64,000 nt of DNA from NCBI GenBank assembly GCA_030180135.1, contig CM058239.1, positions 115,787,318 to 115,851,317 on the forward strand, given 5' to 3'. The first letter of the stretch is position 1. Every line of letters starts with the position of its first letter. Below the pieces are notes generated by a model. It made no database searches. It saw only the letters and a list, made by a program, of their open reading frames with translations, and was not told the origin of the DNA. The position numbers and the translations under genes are program-made. This DNA is from Orychophragmus violaceus. Lineage: Eukaryota; Streptophyta; Magnoliopsida; Brassicales; Brassicaceae. Below, in pieces: positions 46,001 to 56,926 of the stretch.

Positions 46001-46993
46001 CTTATTCTGTATGTTGATGACATACTGCTTCTCGGAAACGACGTTCCAATGCTGAAGTCAGTAAAGGACTGGCTTGGAAGTTGTTTTTCCATGAAAGACA
46101 TGGGTGAAGCCGCTTACGTTCTTGGAATACGGATCTATAGGGATAGATCTAAAAGGCTGATAGGCTTGTGTCAAGACTCATACATTGACAAAGTCCTGCA
46201 AAGATTCAGCATGAAAGATTCCAAGAAGGGCTTCACGCCAATGGTACATGGCACAACGCTAAGCAAGAAGCAGAGCCCTACGTCGGCTGCTGAGCTTGAG
46301 CGCATGAAGAATATTCCTTATGCATCAGCAATAGGATCTATCATGTATGCCATGATTTGTACTCGCCCTGATGTTGCTTATGCACTGAGCATGACGAGTA
46401 GATACCAGTCAAATCCAGGTGAAAACCATTGGATTGCCGTAAAGAATATCTTGAAGTATCTAAGACATACTAAGGATAAGTTCTTGGTGTACGGTGGAAG
46501 TGATGTGCTTAAAGTCAGTGGATTCACGGACGCAAGTTTCCAGACAGACCAAGATGATTTCCGGTCACAGTCCGGTTATATCTTTTGTCTGAATGGCGGT
46601 GCAATCAGTTGGAGAAGCTCCAAGCAAGATACCGTTGCAGATTCCACTACAGAAGCTGAATATATCGCCGCTTCGGAAGCAGCGAAGGAAGCTGTTTGGA
46701 TACGAAAGTTCATTATTGAACTAGGTGTGATACCAGATGCAGCTGAGTCTCTGGCACTGTTTTGTGACAACAATGGTGCTATAGCTCAGGCAAAGGAACC
46801 AAGATCACACCAGAAATCCAAGCATGTTCAAAGAAGATTTCACTTGATACGTGACATCGTTGATAGAAAGGAAGTCAAGATCAGCCGAGTACCGACAGAT
46901 GACAATGTCGCTGATCCGTTGACAAAGCCACTCCCAAGGCCTAAGCTCGAGTTCCTGACTGAAGCTGTAGGCATTAGAGACATTGAAATGTAA
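43016..46993 (+). CDS. Ty1/copia Gag-Pol polyprotein, intact
   Basis: One frame of 1325 residues carries all proteins for copia replication. An open stretch reaches back to 42932 but begins with GTG, so the ATG at 43016, after TTTCAG, is the start. Order: Gag (about 1-250); CCHC knuckle (257-270); aspartic protease with DTG (310-312); GAG-pre-integrase HHCC region (about residues 440-490); integrase with D506, D569, E605 (35 residues between the last two, as in DD35E enzymes); reverse transcriptase with D914 in QMDVKTAF and YVDD at 999-1002; RNase H with D1172, E1215 and D1251. Integrase before reverse transcriptase defines Ty1/copia. No stop or frameshift. It is a plausible source of Pol for elements 1 and 2, which is inference. 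No env-like frame follows. Confidence 0.95.
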   Translation: MTTTSTQNTFSIRSVLEKEKLTGTNFLTWSRNLRLVLKQEKKDYVLRDPLPERPPANAARTLHNAWEKHSSDENDVYCLMLATMTAELQMQFESVLSPIEIMVSLKSLFQEQARTERFQTVKNLLDCKLAANAAVSPHVLKMMGYLDHLQKLDCPISQELACDIILQSLPASYDQFILNFNMHGLSKTLPELHGMLKTAEPNLRKIAKDPNVLMVQKGKGFKKSSAKDKGKAKAVQVTDKDTPKPKPKSKAGPTDICRFCKELGHWRRDCKKFQEGLKELKKKTLETSSSGIFVIEVNTTTSDNTSWVMDTGCGAHICTNMQALSNSRKLKQGQVELRVGNGAKVPALAVGTYLLSLSSGLVLELNNCYFVPAISRNIISISLLDLEGYDFSVKNKLCSFNRNNLFYGCAPLTNGLYILDQSAPIYNINTKRFKPNEENQTFLWHCRLGHISEKRIKRLHTNGLLGSFDFESCEKCESCMMGKMTRAPFNKPNERASDLLGLIHTDVCGPMSTNARGNYQYFITFTDDFSRYGYVYLMKHNSESFERFKEFQNEVQNQLGKSIKALRSDRGGEYLSQEFSDHLRECGIVSQLTPPGTPQWNGVSERRNRTLLDMVRSMMSHTDLPISLWGYALLTAVFTLNRAPSKAVAKTPYELWTGVAPVLSYLRIWGCEAYVKRLISDKLTPKSDKCYFIGYPRETKAYYFYLRSENKIFVARDCNFLEREFLSKKDSGSKVLLEEIQDEQDTAQPEEEERKEDLQEIVVPEPVVPEVRRSGRIRHEPERYQGFLVTNCHDLLIIDGDEPSNFNQAMMGPDSSKWRKATDSEMDSMSVNQVFSLVDLPAGVKAIECKWIFKKKIDVDGNVQIYKARLVAKGFRQVHGVDYDETYSPVAMMKSIRILLATAAFHDYEIWQMDVKTAFLNGILEEDVYMTQPDGYIDPKNAGKVCKLHKSIYGLKQASRSWNLRFDEAIKQFDFIRNEEEQCVYKKTSGSKIVFLILYVDDILLLGNDVPMLKSVKDWLGSCFSMKDMGEAAYVLGIRIYRDRSKRLIGLCQDSYIDKVLQRFSMKDSKKGFTPMVHGTTLSKKQSPTSAAELERMKNIPYASAIGSIMYAMICTRPDVAYALSMTSRYQSNPGENHWIAVKNILKYLRHTKDKFLVYGGSDVLKVSGFTDASFQTDQDDFRSQSGYIFCLNGGAISWRSSKQDTVADSTTEAEYIAASEAAKEAVWIRKFIIELGVIPDAAESLALFCDNNGAIAQAKEPRSHQKSKHVQRRFHLIRDIVDRKEVKISRVPTDDNVADPLTKPLPRPKLEFLTEAVGIRDIEM

Positions 46994-47834
46994 TCTAAAT
47001 TTGAGTGGGAGTTTGAGGGCTTTTATTTAGTTATTTGATATGTTCTTGTAAAAACATTTTATGTTTAAAGAAATTTTTATTTCAAGATTATTTTAACTGT
47101 GATGAAATAATCGTTCCAAAGTGATATAAACCATTTTATAGGTCATCGAAGTAAGTGACTTGATCTTGAGTCATCAAAGTCATTTAGCTTGATCATGAGA
47201 CCCTATATTTGATAAATGGATTACATCATTCAGTCCCTAGTCGAAGGTTGTTGAAATTGGAACATCAACAACCGTGTGAGACTGGATTGGTACGTGACTT
47301 ATGACAAAGTCTCAATGTGTCATAGATGCGCGGCATCAAAGTCAGTACATAGGTGTATGTTGGGAACATACGACCGGACAAGACCCGCTTATAAGAACTC
47401 TTCAGGATATTTATATCTGTGTCATAAGAGATTCTTACTACGACTATAGAGTATAGTCCTTAGACCTGAGTTCGCATGCATGTGACTGCACATGGACTGA
47501 TGCACTTTGATCATTGTCTAACGCTGTCGTTCTGCGACAGTTATAAGGACCTTGTTTGGGTACATTATGAAATGAGTGGTTTGCAGTGATGGAACAAGAC
47601 GGGATTTGTCCCTCCAATATAAATGGAGTGAATATCTCTAGGCCAATCGGAGATTTGAATACTGGAAAATGCATGGCCATGCTCAAACGGACTGTCCCGA
47701 GTCGTTTGGATTGTCAGTATCGAATCAGAGTCCGATGAACAAGATTAGGCTTTATAAGGATGACACTAATCTTGCCTTATGACTAATCGAGATATTGAGA
47801 CAAAAGGATTATGAATACAGAGATTCCAGTACAA
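46994..47834 (+). other. Conserved 3' non-coding region of element 3
   Basis: Starts with the polypurine-like AGTGGGAGTTTG (47004-47015), 11 bases after the stop codon. Contains the antisense ORF 47444-47680. Closely similar in all four elements. Confidence 0.65.
47444..47680 (-). other. Antisense ORF of 78 residues in element 3
   Basis: Open from ATG, same length as in the other copies, with changes such as ITVNYS to ITANHS. No recognised domain. Confidence 0.3.
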
Positions 47835-47843
47835 GTGGGAGAT
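47835..47843 (+). other. Polypurine tract of element 3
   Basis: GTGGGAGAT directly before the 3' LTR. Confidence 0.85.
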
Positions 47844-48520
47844 TGTTGGAATTATGTCCAGTAATCTCTGTACTGTCTCTAGAAAGTAAGAGTATGTCAA
47901 TGATCAGACATAAGTCATATAATACTGGGGGTCATGATGGCTTGCTAGAGTCCGCTCATGATCTATAAGTCTTGGAATTATTGCCTTTATTATATGATCC
48001 CATATGGGTCACACGCCTAAGCTAACAGGAAAACGTGTAGGAATGGTTTAGCAGAAGTACGGTAAAAGTGCTAGGCATTTACTGTACTTAGAGAGAATAA
48101 AACGGTTTAGCCACTGTGTGTCGATCGATGCACAAGGCGTGTCGATCGACACAGTGCGCGAACGCCTCGGAGTTAATTGGCATTTGGGCCAAATGGCCCA
48201 AAACGAACTGAACAAGTTTTATATAAACTTAAGACGAGTTCAGGTCGAAAATAAGCCCTAGCCGCGAGCCTCCTCTCTCTCTCTGCGCCGATTTCCTCCT
48301 GGTCTAGCAGCCTCTTCCTGCTCGGTGTGCGTGTGTGAACCTCTGGAGGAGTTATCTCTCGGTGGCTCTCTGATCTCTGACCATACCATCTCATTCCGCT
48401 GCATAAACAGGTATAAGGTGAGATTTATCATTGTTTCTATTCAAGAGAACCTAGATCCGCATGTTTAGGAACTGTTGAATCTGAGAATTGAATCTGGATT
48501 AACCCCTAAACATTCCTACA
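47844..48520 (+). repeat. Element 3 3' LTR
   Basis: 677 bp. Differences from the 5' LTR that I can see: GGACAT/AGACAT, GGACTTATT/GGAATTATT, TCTTACC/TCTGACC and GATCTATC/GATTTATC. Confidence 0.95.
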
Positions 48521-49921
48521 TATATCCACCGGGGGAAGGATCCTAAGGCCAAAACATCCTAATGGACTGACGGGAAGGACTGTCTCGGCCATACTGATTG
48601 ACGGGATGGAAACGAACTGACGGGAAGGACTATCTCGGCCATACTGACTAACGGGATGGAAACGAACTGACGGGAAGGACTATCTCGGCCATACTGACTG
48701 ACGTGATGGATTATCCTGACCAGATGCACCGCCGAGAAGGATTCTATGGCCAAAATGCAAGTTTCCATGACCCAGGAAGAATTGGATCGAGTTTTTTTGA
48801 AACTATCATGACCAAAACCCTTAAAAATGACCCAGTTTTTTTGAAACTATCAAGACCCAAACCTCTCAAATGGATAACAAAGAGGTCTGGTGAAGAAATT
48901 GGTGGAAAAAACAATGACAGGAAGAATTGGATCGAGATTTTTTGAAACTATCATGACCAAAACCCTTAAAATGGGATATAAAAGAAGTCTGGTGAAGAAA
49001 TTGGTGGAAAACAAATGACCCGAAAAACCCGTCTATACACCGTGGGTCATGGAAACTTGCATTTTGGCCTTAGAATCCTTCCCGGCGGTGCATCTGGTCA
49101 GGATAATTCATCCCGTTAGTCATTATGGCCGAGATAGTCCTTCCCGTCAGTCCATTAGGAGGTTGATAGTCATTCCCGTCAGTCCATTAGGAGGTTTTGG
49201 CCTTAGGATATCCTGACCAGATGCACCGCTGAGAAGGATTCTAAGGACTGTCTCGGCCATACTGATTGACGGGATGAACCGCCGGGAAGGATCCTATACT
49301 GACTATCTTGGCCATACTGACTGATGGGATGGATTATCATGACCGGATAAACCGCCGGGAAGGATCCTAAGGCCAAAAACCACCCTAACTGACGTAAGGT
49401 GTGGAATCCCTCGGCCAAAACAACAAAGGACTAGCATTCTCGCGGCCAGAATGACTGACAGGATGGAAACGAACTGACGGGAATGACTATCTCGGCCATA
49501 CTGACTGACGGGATGGAAACGAACTGACGGAAAGGACTATCTTGGCCATACTGACTAACGTGATGGATTATCCTGACCAGATGCACCGCCGAGAAGGATT
49601 CTAAGGCTAAAATGCAAGTTTCCATGACCCAGGAAGAATTGGATCGAGTTTTTTTTTGAAACTATCATGACCAAAACCCTTAAAATGGGATATAAAAGAG
49701 GTCTGGTGAAGAAATTGGTGGAAAACAAATGACCCGAAAAACCCATCTATACACCGTGGGAAGGTTATAGCCTACCGAGAACCAAGGTTCCTTGACCCGA
49801 AAAAATTGACTCGAGTTTTTTTGAAACTATCAAGACCCAAACCTCTCAAATGGATAACAAAGAGGTCTGGTGAAGAAATTGGTGGAAAAAACAATGACGG
49901 GATAGGATAAACTGATTATAT
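48521..49921. repeat. Complex tandem repeat array, segment 4
   Basis: About 1.4 kb between elements 3 and 4; mostly R, with F at about 49045-49200. It equals 57604-58714 apart from small changes. It contains the junction of the 9.08-kb duplication (about 49616-49650). No gene. Confidence 0.92.
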
Positions 49922-50598
49922 TGTTGGAATTATGTCCAGTAATCTCTGTACTGTCTCTAGAAAGTAAGAGTATGTCAATGATCAGACATAAGTCATATAA
50001 TACTGGGGGTCATGATGGCTTGCTAGAGTCCGCTCATGATCTATAAGTCTTGGACTTATTGCCTTTATTATATGATCCCATATGGGTCACACGCCTAAGC
50101 TAACAGGAAAACGTGTAGGAATGGTTTAGCAGAAGTACGGTAAAAGTGCTAGGCATTTACTGTACTTAGAGAGAATAAAACGGTTTAGCCACTGTGTGTC
50201 GATCGATGCACAAGGCGTGTCGATCGACACAGTGCGTGAACGCCTCGGAGTTAATTGGCATTTGGGCCAAATGGCCCAAAACGAACTGAACAAGTTTTAT
50301 ATAAACTTAAGACGAGTTCAGGTCGAAAATAAGCCCTAGCCGCGAGCCTCCTCTCTCTCTCTGCGCCGATTTCCTCCTGGTCTAGCAGCCTCTTCCTGCT
50401 CGGTGTGCGTGTGTGAACCTCTGGAGGAGTTATCTCTCGGTGGCTCTCTGATCTCTTACCATACCATCTCATTCCGCTGCATAAACAGGTATAAGGTGAG
50501 ATCTATCATTGTTTCTATTCAAGAGAACCTAGATCCGCATGTTTAGGAACTGTTGAATCTGAGAATTGAATCTGGATTAACCCCTAAACATTCCTACA
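49922..50598 (+). repeat. Element 4 5' LTR
   Basis: 677 bp. TATA-like box at 50298-50305, U3 palindrome at 50190-50234, donor-like GTGAGA at 50496. Carries a private GTGCGTG where the other LTRs have GTGCGCG. Confidence 0.95.
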
Positions 50599-50599
50599 G

Positions 50600-50611
50600 T
50601 GGTATCAGAGC
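50600..50611 (+). other. Primer-binding site of element 4
   Basis: TGGTATCAGAGC, one base after the 5' LTR. Confidence 0.95.
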
Positions 50612-50772
50612 TATTGGTTCTGGTTTTTCTTGTTTAGATTCAAGTTTAGGATTGTTTTCTTGTTTAAAAGTGTTTTGAATCAACTACTGATAAGAGAAAT
50701 CACTTAAGCAACAAGAAATTGAAACCTAAACACACTTGAAATCGCAAAAACCAAACTATATTGATTTGGAAT

Positions 50773-50963
50773 GCGATTTTTCAAAAGTCAGTATCGGCTG
50801 CGATCGCATGGATCGATCGATACGATCGCATGGATCGGTCGATACAGTCTATCGGCTAACCCTGTTAACGCGTGAAAGCATCGATCGATTCAGGATCGAT
50901 GCAGGATCGATGCTGAGAGCATCGACCGATGCGGTTGGTGCATCGATCGACACGGTTAGGGTT
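50773..50963. repeat. CGATCG-rich leader tract of element 4
   Basis: Copy of 41690-41880; one visible difference (GCAGGATCG for GCACGATCG). Confidence 0.7.
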
Positions 50964-51380
50964 TAGGCTCGGTTTAATTTGATTAAAACTTTAAAACGTC
51001 ACGGTTTAATAAACAGATTTAATAATTTTATTAAATTCTGGTTAAACCGCGATAAGAAATCCAAAGTCGAAATATTGGATTTTGTGCCTAAACCAGGATT
51101 TTCTAATTTGATTTGGTTGGACCAAATAAATTGAGAAAATCCGGTTTAGTAAATAACCGGTTGACAATTGTGGTCGTCGTAGTAATTAATTTTGGTTAGA
51201 CCAATTTTAATGAACCAGACCGGTTATGTCATTTAATTGGACAATTGGGTCATGTCTTGGACATGGACCAGTTCTTGGGCCTCGGGCCAAGAAGTTAAAA
51301 CAATTGGGCCAATTATTTGAGTCTTTCTTCAGATTTAATTTAAAGTTTATTTTATAATGAATATAAATCGATTTTAAATT

Positions 51381-51573
51381 AAAGTTTCCGAAATTTTGAA
51401 ATTAGAAAGTTTCTAAAATAGAAGTTTCTAGATTTGCATGATTCGGATTTTAAGAAATTTCTAAAGTTAGAAAGTTTCCGGTTTTAGAAAGTTTCCAATT
51501 TTAGAAAGTTTCCAAAAATAGTAGGTTTCCTAAAATGGAAAGTTTCCCAAAATAGTAATCTTCTAAATTGGGA
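51381..51573 (+). repeat. GAAAGTTTCC cluster of element 4
   Basis: Copy of 42298-42490 with a few substitutions; hairpin stem also imperfect. Confidence 0.6.
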
Positions 51574-52098
51574 ATGAAATTTTAAAATAAACCTACGAAC
51601 CTCAAATAATATCAAGCGTTGGATGTCTTGTCCAGGCTATGTCAGCTGTCGAAGCCCATTCAATTGTATTCACGGCCTTACAGTGTGAGGGTGTCTGTTT
51701 TTGCGTGGGTAAGACGGTTTGTGATTCATAAATGTCATTGGGAGTCCCAGACATTAATGATTACATGACTCTATAGTCTGGTTTTCTTGACTAGGCCATC
51801 GGGAGTCCCGGGCCTTGAGACAACAGAGTGGATTGGGCCTCGGGCCCAGATTCACAACCAAGAGTTATATCACGGATATAATTAGCCGATATTTGGCTTA
51901 CCGATATAAGCTAAGGTTGGGTGACGGCCAGTGGCCCACTTTAATCTTAGTTATATGTGGATCTTGGAATCATTATATTCTATTGAGGGTAACTTATGTT
52001 ATTGAATATAATGTGTGATTAATCATATTAAATTTAATACGAGATTAATCATATTGAACATATTAACTAATAACCTTTTTATCTTATATATTTCAGCT

Positions 52099-55000
52099 AT
52101 GACTACTACAAGCACACAAAACACATTCTCGATCCGGTCTGTTCTCGAGAAGGAGAAGCTGACTGGAACGAACTTCCTGACGTGGTCAAGGAACTTGAGG
52201 CTCGTCCTCAAGCAGGAGAAGAAGGATTATGTCCTTCGTGATCCCCTCCCCGAGAGGCCTCCTGCCAATGCCGCCAGGACTCTGCATAATGCTTGGGAAA
52301 AGCATTCGTCAGATGAAAATGATGTCTACTGTTTGATGTTGGCGACATTGACTGCTGAGCTGAAAATGCAGTTCGAGAGTGTGTTGTCACCAATAGAGAT
52401 AATGGTAAGCCTGAAATCGCTTTTTCAGGAGCAAGCAAGAACTGAGAGGTTTCAGACTGTGAAGAACCTCTTAGACTGTAAGTTGGCTGCAAATGCGGCA
52501 GTGAGTCCTCATGTCTTGAAGATGATGGGTTATCTCGATCATCTTCAGAAACTCGACTGCCCTATCAGCCAGGAACTTGCTTGCGACATCATTCTGCAGT
52601 CATTACCTGCAAGCTATGATCAGTTCATTCTGAACTTTAACATGCATGGCTTGAGTAAGACATTGCCTGAGCTTCACGGAATGCTCAAGACTGCAGAGCC
52701 CAACTTGAGGAAAATCGCCAAGGACCCCAATGTACTTATGGTACAAAAGGGCAAGGGTTTTAAGAAATCCTCTGCTAAGGATAAGGGAAAGGCTAAGGCT
52801 GTCCAAGTCACGGACAAGGACACGCCAAAGCCTAAGCCCAAGTCAAAGGCTGGGCCTACTGACATTTGCAGGTTCTGCAAAGAACTAGGGCATTAGAGGA
52901 GAGATTGTAAGAAATTCCAAGAAGGTCTAAAGGAATTGAAGAAGAAGACTCTCGAGACTTCTTCATCAGGTATTTTTGTTATAGAAGTTAATACAACTAC
53001 TTCTGATAATACCTCATGGGTTATGGATACTGGTTGTGGGGCTCATATTTGTACTAATATGCAGGCACTCAGCAACAGTAGGAAGCTAAAGCAAGGACAA
53101 GTGGAGCTACGAGTTGGGAATGGAGCGAAAGTTCCAGCACTAGCTGTAGGCACATACTTGTTGTCTTTATCTTCTGGATTGGTTTTAGAACTCAATAATT
53201 GTTATTTTGTACCTGCTATAAGCAGAAATATTATTTCAATTTCTTTGTTGGATTTGGAAGGTTATGATTTTTCAGTTAAGAATAAATTATGTTCCTTCAA
53301 TCGCAACAATTTGTTCTATGGTTGTGCCCCTCTTACGAATGGGCTTTACATACTTGATCAATCCGCGCCAATTTATAACATTAATACCAAACGGTTCAAA
53401 CCTAATGAGGAGAACCAAACGTTTCTATGGCATTGTCGTTTAGGGCACATCAGCGAGAAACGCATCAAGAGGCTCCATACGAATGGACTTCTTGGCTCAT
53501 TTGACTTTGAGTCATGTGAGAAATGCGAATCATGCATGATGGGCAAAATGACACGGGCCCCCTTTAATAAACCTAACGAGAGGGCCAGTGACTTATTGGG
53601 CCTGATACACACTGACGTGTGTGGCCCAATGTCCACAAATGCAAGAGGAAACTATCAGTACTTCATTACCTTCACTGATGATTTCAGTAGGTATGGATAT
53701 GTTTATTTAATGAAACATAAGTCTGAATCGTTCGAGAGATTCAAAGAATTCCAAAATGAAGTACAGAACCAACTTGGCAAAAGCATTAAGGCTCTTCGGT
53801 CCGACCGAGGAGGAGAATACTTAAGTCAAGAATTCAGTGATCATCTGAGAGAGTGTGGGATCGTATCCCAACTCACTCCTCTTGGAACACCGCAATGGAA
53901 TGGTGTGTCTGAGAGGAGGAATCGGACCTTATTGGATATGGTTCGGTCTATGATGAGTCACACAGACCTTCCAATATCCCTTTGGGGATATGCTCTGCTA
54001 ACAGCAGTGTTCACTCTAAATAGAGCGCCATCAAAAGCAGTAGCAAAGACACCATATGAATTATGGACTGGAGTGGCTCCAGTGCTGTCTTATCTTAGAA
54101 TTTGGGGTTGTGAAGCCTATGTCAAGAGATTGATCTCAGACAAGCTTACACCAAAGTCTGACAAATGCTACTTCATTGGTTATCCTCGGGAAACCAAGGC
54201 TTATTACTTCTATCTACGTTCCGAGAACAAGATTTTTGTTGCCCGGGATTGTAACTTTCTTGAGAGGGAGTTTCTCTCCAAGAAAGACAGTGGGAGTAAG
54301 GTACTGCTTGAAGAAATTCAAGATGAACAGGATACTGCTCAACCTGAAGACGAAGAGCGGAAGGAGGACCTACAAGAAATTGTAGTGCCTGAACCTGTAG
54401 TACCTGAAGTTCGAAGATCCGGGAGGATCCGTCACGAGCCCGAGAGATATCAAGGATTCCTCGTGACTAACTGTCATGATCTTTTGATCATTGATGGTGA
54501 TGAACCATCGAACTTCAATCAAGCCATGATGGGCCCAGATTCCTCTAAGTGGCGCAAGGCCACTGATTCCGAAATGGACTCCATGTCGGTCAACCAAGTC
54601 TTTTCGTTGGTTGATTTACCTGCTGGTGTAAAAGCCATCGAGTGCAAATGGATCTTCAAGAAGAAGATTGACGTGGATGGAAATGTCCAGATTTATAAAG
54701 CCAGGTTGGTGGCAAAAGGCTTCAGACAAGTTCACGGTGTGGATTACGATGAAACCTATTCCCCAGTGGCAATGATGAAATCTATTCGGATTCTACTAGC
54801 AACTGCAGCTTTTCATGATTATGAAATTTGGCAGATGGACGTGAAAACCGCCTTCCTGAATGGAATTCTGGAAGAGGATGTGTATATGACGCAACCTGAC
54901 GGTTACATAGATCCAAAGAATGCTGGGAAAGTATGCAAGCTTCATAAATCCATTTATGGATTGAAGCAAGCATCGAGGAGCTGGAATCTTCGTTTTGGTG

Positions 55001-56076
55001 AAGCGATCAAGCAATTTGACTTCATCAGAAACGAAGAAGAACAATGCGTGTATAAGAAAACTAGTGGGAGCAAGATAGTATTTCTTATTCTGTATGTTGA
55101 TGACATACTGCTTCTCGGAAACGACGTTCCAATGCTGAAGTCAGTAAAGGACTGGCTTGGAAGTTGTTTTTCCATGAAAGACATGGGTGAAGCCGCTTAC
55201 GTTCTTGGAATACGGATCTACAGGGATAGATCTAAAAGGCTGATAGGCTTGTGTCAAGACTCATACATTGACAAAGTCCTGCAAAGATTCAGCATGAAAG
55301 ATTCCAAGAAGGGCTTCACGCCAATGGTACATGGCACAACGCTAAGCAAGAAGCAGAGCCCTACGTCGGCTGCTGAGCTTGAGCGCATGAAGAATATTCC
55401 TTATGCATCAGCAATAGGATCTATCATGTATGCCATGATTTGTACTCGCCCTGATGTTGCTTATGCACTGAGCATGACGAGTAGATACCAGTCAAATCCA
55501 GGTGAAAACCATTGGATTGCCGTAAAGAATATCTTGAAGTATCTAAGACATACTAAGGATAAGTTCTTGGTGTACGGTGGAAGTGATGTGCTTAAAGTCA
55601 GTGGATTCACGGACGCAAGTTTCCAGACAGACCAAGATGATTTCCGGTCACAGTCCGGTTATATCTTTTGTCTGAATGGCGGTGCAATCAGTTGGAGAAG
55701 CTCCAAGCAAGATACCGTTGCAGATTCCACTACAGAAGCTGAATATATCGCCGCTTCGGAAGCAGCGAAGGAAGCTGTTTGGATACGAAAGTTCATTATT
55801 GAACTAGGTGTGATACCAGATGCAGCTGAGTCTCTGGCACTGTTTTGTGACAACAATGGTGCTATAGCTCAGGCAAAGGAACCAAGATCACACCAGAAAT
55901 CCAAGCATGTTCAAAGAAGATTTCACTTGATACGTGACATCGTTGATAGAAAGGAAGTCAAGATCAGCCGAGTACCGACAGATGACAATGTCGCTGATCC
56001 GTTGACAAAGCCACTCCCAAGGCCTAAGCTCGAGTTCCTGACTGAAGCTGTAGGCATTAGAGACATTGAAATGTAA
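52099..56076 (+). pseudogene. Gag-Pol of element 4 with one nonsense codon
   Basis: Frame and length match the 1325-residue polyprotein of element 3, but a TGG to TAG change at 52894-52896 replaces the Trp inside the CCHC knuckle (CKELGH then stop). Translation would give a 265-residue Gag lacking the last knuckle Cys. Downstream the frame stays open to 56076, with protease DTG, integrase, YVDD and RNase H all present. Other amino-acid differences from element 3 are few, for example P to L near the integrase Glu and D to G in reverse transcriptase. Pol could be made only by stop readthrough, so this copy is probably not autonomous. Confidence 0.93.
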
Positions 56077-56917
56077 TCTAAATTTGAGTGGGAGTTTGAG
56101 GGCTTTTATTTAGTTATTTGATATGTTCTTGTAAAAACATTTTATGTTTAATGAAATTTTTATTTCAAGATTATTTTAACTGTGATGAAATAATCGTTCC
56201 AAAGTGATATAAACCATTTTATAGGTCATCGAAGTAAGTGACTTGATCTTGAGTCATCAAAGTCATTTAGCTTGATCATGAGACCCTATATTTGATAAAT
56301 GGATTACATCATTCAGTCCCTAGTCGAAGGTTGTTGAAATTGGAACATCAACAACCGTGTGAGACTGGATTGGTACGTGACTTATGACAAAGTCTCAATG
56401 TGTCATAGATGCGCGGCATCAAAGTCAGTACATAGGTGTATGTTGGGAACATACGACCGGACAAGACCCGCTTATAAGAACTCTTCAGGATATTTATATC
56501 TGTGTCATAAGAGATTCTTACTACGACTATAGAGTATAGTCCTTAGACCTGAGTTCGCATGCATGTGACTGCACATGGACTGATGCACTTTGATCATTGT
56601 CTAACGCTGTCGTTCTGCGACAGTTATAAGGACCTTGTTTGGGTACATTATGAATTGAGTGGTTTGCAGTGATGGAACAAGACGGGATTTGTCCCTCCAA
56701 TATAAATGGAGTGAATATCTCTAGGCCAATCGGAGATTTGAATACTGGAAAATGCATGGCCATGCTCAAACGGACTGTCCCGAGTCGTTTGGATTGTCAG
56801 TATCGAATCAGAGTCCGATGAACAAGATTAGGCTTTATAAGGATGACACTAATCTTGCCTTATGACTAATCGAGATATTGAGACAAAAGGATTATGAATA
56901 CAGAGATTCCAGTACAA
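56077..56917 (+). other. Conserved 3' non-coding region of element 4
   Basis: Copy of 46994-47834 with the polypurine-like motif at 56087-56098 and the antisense ORF 56527-56763. Confidence 0.65.
56527..56763 (-). other. Antisense ORF of 78 residues in element 4
   Basis: Same frame as in element 3, with one visible change (HSF to HSI). No recognised domain. Confidence 0.3.
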
Positions 56918-56926
56918 GTGGGAGAT
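56918..56926 (+). other. Polypurine tract of element 4
   Basis: GTGGGAGAT directly before the 3' LTR. Confidence 0.85.

Larger units (their letters stand above)
40839..48520 (+). mobile_element. Ty1/copia LTR retrotransposon, element 3 (intact)
   Basis: A complete element of 7682 bp: LTRs 40839-41515 and 47844-48520 (677 bp each), primer-binding site 41517-41528, Gag-Pol 43016-46993, polypurine tract 47835-47843, TSD TATAT at 40834-40838 and 48521-48525. The LTRs differ at four bases I can see; one of these (TCTTACC/TCTGACC) is also found between the LTRs of element 4 and so predates the duplication. All catalytic motifs are present, making this the only apparently autonomous copy in the window. 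Confidence 0.97.
40550..49632 (+). repeat. 9.08-kb segmental duplication, copy A (contains element 3)
   Basis: Matches copy B at an offset of 9082-9083 across array flanks and the whole retrotransposon. Ends are placed by private variants. The left end shares a nine-T run (40567 and 49649) and AACCCATCTATAC with the start of copy B. The right end shares GGCTAAAATG with the end of copy B (49605 and 58687). The exchange point therefore lies between about 49616 and 49650 inside monomer 2. Confidence 0.9.
50496..52096 (+). other. Predicted leader intron of element 4
   Basis: Same donor and acceptor as element 3, offset by 9083; acceptor TATTTCAG ends at 52096, before the ATG at 52099. Confidence 0.42.
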
